Source: Sporanaerobacter acetigenes DSM 13106 (lineage in GTDB: Bacteria > Bacillota > Clostridia > Tissierellales > Sporanaerobacteraceae). Taken from it: 64,000 nucleotides of DNA. Numbering within the stretch: the first letter of the stretch is position 1; every line of letters starts with the position of its first letter. Of this stretch, positions 62,631-64,000 are shown piece by piece. The stretch is from assembly GCF_900130025.1 (NCBI RefSeq), contig NZ_FQXR01000004.1:1-64000 (forward strand), given 5' to 3'. The position numbers and the translations under genes are program-made. Below the pieces are notes generated by a model. The model saw nothing but the letters and a program-made list of their open reading frames with translations, ran no database searches and was not told the DNA's origin.

Positions 62631-64000
62631 TTACTCTAGTTTTAATTTTAGAGTAGTTTCATCTCCATATCTTGTGAAGATATATGAATTTCCTTCATTT
62701 TTTATTTCAAAATCTTCATTTAGTACTTCTATACCCTTTGGTGCATATATCTTAACTTGTTGAAGTCCTTTTTTCTTCAGCTTTATTTCCATATATTCCT
62801 CTTCATATTGAATGTCTACTGGTACATTGACCCTTTCTATATGAGGAGAATCTTCTACTTTGCCTTCAATTAAATTTACTTTTCTATTTAAACCAATGTA
62901 TAAATTTTTTCCTTTCCTAATATATATATCTCCATCAACAAAAAAGTCCTTATCCTCTAATGCTTCTCCTGGTTCAAATTTTATACCAAGAACATTTTCA
63001 TTAGCATTTGAAGGAGTAAATGTAAAAGATATTTTCCCATCTTTTTCTACTCTAGATATATGAACATCTCCATTCATGACAGATGAAAAGGTTTCAAACA
63101 TCTGATTTTCTGTCATGAAATTGTAGTCATATTTATTCCTCAAATTGTTCAAAAAAGATGCTTTATATCTTAAATCTTTAAGACCTTTTTCTTCCTGCAC
63201 TGCATATTCCATATGATAAAAATAGGTAATAGGCAAATCCAAAGAAGATATGCTCTTGTAGGCACTCTCATGTATAGGTATATTGGGTGCAGGATTAAAT
63301 AGTATGAAATCCTCAACCTTTTCTCCATTGGAAAGATAAAATGGCATTGCCCAAATATAGTCCCTAGAAAGACTAGGTTCTCCTGCCTTTTGACTAGGCC
63401 TAAAACCTGAATTCCACTTTATACCCTCTTGAATCTCACTATGGAAAGACTGAGTAGGGCTTATATTGTTTATCCTCCAAGTATGTTGATTGGTCCCTAG
63501 CTTTTCCCAAGGTATACCATAGTATTCAAAAGCTTCTTTGTGAAGCTCAAGTTCTTTTCTTTCTTGAGTATAGCTTTTGTAGCTGTGAAAATAGGTATGA
63601 GGATAAAATTCTATATAATTTTTGTTTGCATAGTCAATAGCATTTTCCAATTGTTTTTTATATGGAAATATAGATGAATCTATAGGTTTGGGAAGTCCAA
63701 ATTCTATTTGACCTACCAATAAATCTATTCTCCCATCTTTATTTATATCTCCGAAGGCTGGTACAGAATAGTACCCTCCCCATAAACTTTTGTTTTTAAA
63801 TGGATTCAAAGTCTTTCCTTCTATATAGCCACTATCTACAAGCTTTGGAAATCTATTTTTATATACCTTTATATAGCCATCTTTTGAACCTACTACTATT
63901 TCTACTTTTCCATCTCCATCATAGTCTACAATTCTTGGTGCAGAATATGAATCTAATTTGACATTGAACTTCATACCTTTTTTGTCAAATACTAGCCCAT
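62631..64000 (-). CDS. FG-GAP repeat protein with polysaccharide-deacetylase-like region (5' end beyond window)
   Basis: The frame is open to the right edge, so the N-terminus is missing; ATG 63974 is internal, since codons before it continue without a stop (GLVFDKKG). Two calcium-binding FG-GAP/VCBS motifs are plain (DYDGDGKVEIVVGSKDG, DINKDGRIDLLVG), implying a beta-propeller. A central part (YPHTYFHSY, LPITYFYHMEYAV) resembles polysaccharide-deacetylase folds, and the C-terminus is beta-rich. It is probably an exported wall or glycan-acting protein. It is cotranscribed with the S41 protease gene downstream. Confidence 0.75.
   Translation of the reverse strand, partial: GLVFDKKGMKFNVKLDSYSAPRIVDYDGDGKVEIVVGSKDGYIKVYKNRFPKLVDSGYIEGKTLNPFKNKSLWGGYYSVPAFGDINKDGRIDLLVGQIEFGLPKPIDSSIFPYKKQLENAIDYANKNYIEFYPHTYFHSYKSYTQERKELELHKEAFEYYGIPWEKLGTNQHTWRINNISPTQSFHSEIQEGIKWNSGFRPSQKAGEPSLSRDYIWAMPFYLSNGEKVEDFILFNPAPNIPIHESAYKSISSLDLPITYFYHMEYAVQEEKGLKDLRYKASFLNNLRNKYDYNFMTENQMFETFSSVMNGDVHISRVEKDGKISFTFTPSNANENVLGIKFEPGEALEDKDFFVDGDIYIRKGKNLYIGLNRKVNLIEGKVEDSPHIERVNVPVDIQYEEEYMEIKLKKKGLQQVKIYAPKGIEVLNEDFEIKNEGNSYIFTRYGDETTLKLKLE

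Noticed and set aside
1-64000. tRNA, rRNA, T-box or known riboswitch
   Set aside because: Reading both strands showed no CCA-ending cloverleaf, rRNA core or recognisable riboswitch consensus, though no covariance search could be run.

Overview
The window comes from a low-GC, spore-forming, Gram-positive anaerobe that lives on peptides, most likely a member of Clostridia or Tissierellia. The evidence is AT-rich DNA with AGGAGG-type ribosome sites and frequent GTG/TTG starts, S-layer-homology proteins, a Spo0E-like protein, PTS and BMP-type transporters, chemoreceptors, and many peptidases (M3, M14, M18, M29-like, C1/PepC, isoaspartyl dipeptidase, S41). No rRNA, tRNA or CRISPR array was seen. 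Species-level assignment is not possible from the sequence alone.

Layout. 1-2.8 kb: the body of an SLH surface protein running off the left edge, then a DUF2294 gene. 2.9-11.9 kb: an amino-sugar island under a GntR/UTRA regulator with a clear operator. It holds an AgaS-like deaminase/isomerase, a second SIS protein, an ascorbate-type (SgaTB/UlaABC) PTS, tagatose-bisphosphate aldolase, a PfkB kinase, a HAD phosphatase and NagA. 11.9-21.1 kb: a LacI-controlled nucleoside operon (BMP lipoprotein, two-domain ATPase, two permeases, nucleoside hydrolase, ADP-ribosylglycohydrolase, ribokinase). 21.2-26.5 kb: PepC, isoaspartyl dipeptidase and a soluble fusion of a chemoreceptor signalling domain to an oligopeptide-binding protein. 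26.5-31 kb: an HxlR/flavin-reductase pair, HD-GYP, Spo0E-like, GIY-YIG and SAF-domain oxidoreductase genes. 31.2-35.1 kb: a four-gene overlapping operon that looks like a Hachiman-type defence system. 35.4-43.7 kb: a coiled-coil repeat protein, a dCache chemoreceptor, M18 aminopeptidase, AGCS symporter, XRE regulator and a secreted PepF. 43.9-50.8 kb: an M14 / DUF969 / DUF979 / M29-like operon diverging from a TetR regulator. 50.9-55.9 kb: toxin-antitoxin modules in the wreck of a prophage packaging region. 56-64 kb: stalk-domain proteins, a large S-layer protein with a strong promoter, an S41 protease and the end of an FG-GAP protein.

Two themes run through the window. First, peptide and amino-sugar scavenging: surface and secreted peptidases, cytosolic peptidases, an alanine/glycine symporter, a putative 5-oxoproline transporter and peptide-sensing machinery fit a proteolytic lifestyle. 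Second, small palindromic elements have spread through the intergenic DNA. A 29-bp palindrome (C module) sits within 6 bp of, or overlaps, the stop codon of eight minus-strand genes. It is often joined to a terminator-like hairpin (A or T module). In one case it has been captured as the C-terminus of ribokinase, and in another it supplies the stop codon of the chemoreceptor fusion.

The strongest candidates for new biology are the cytosolic chemoreceptor/peptide-binding fusion, the stop-codon-linked composite palindromes, and the Hachiman-like operon with two extra genes. Next come a frameshifted MqsR-type toxin beside an intact antitoxin and a repeated promoter motif in the prophage remnant.
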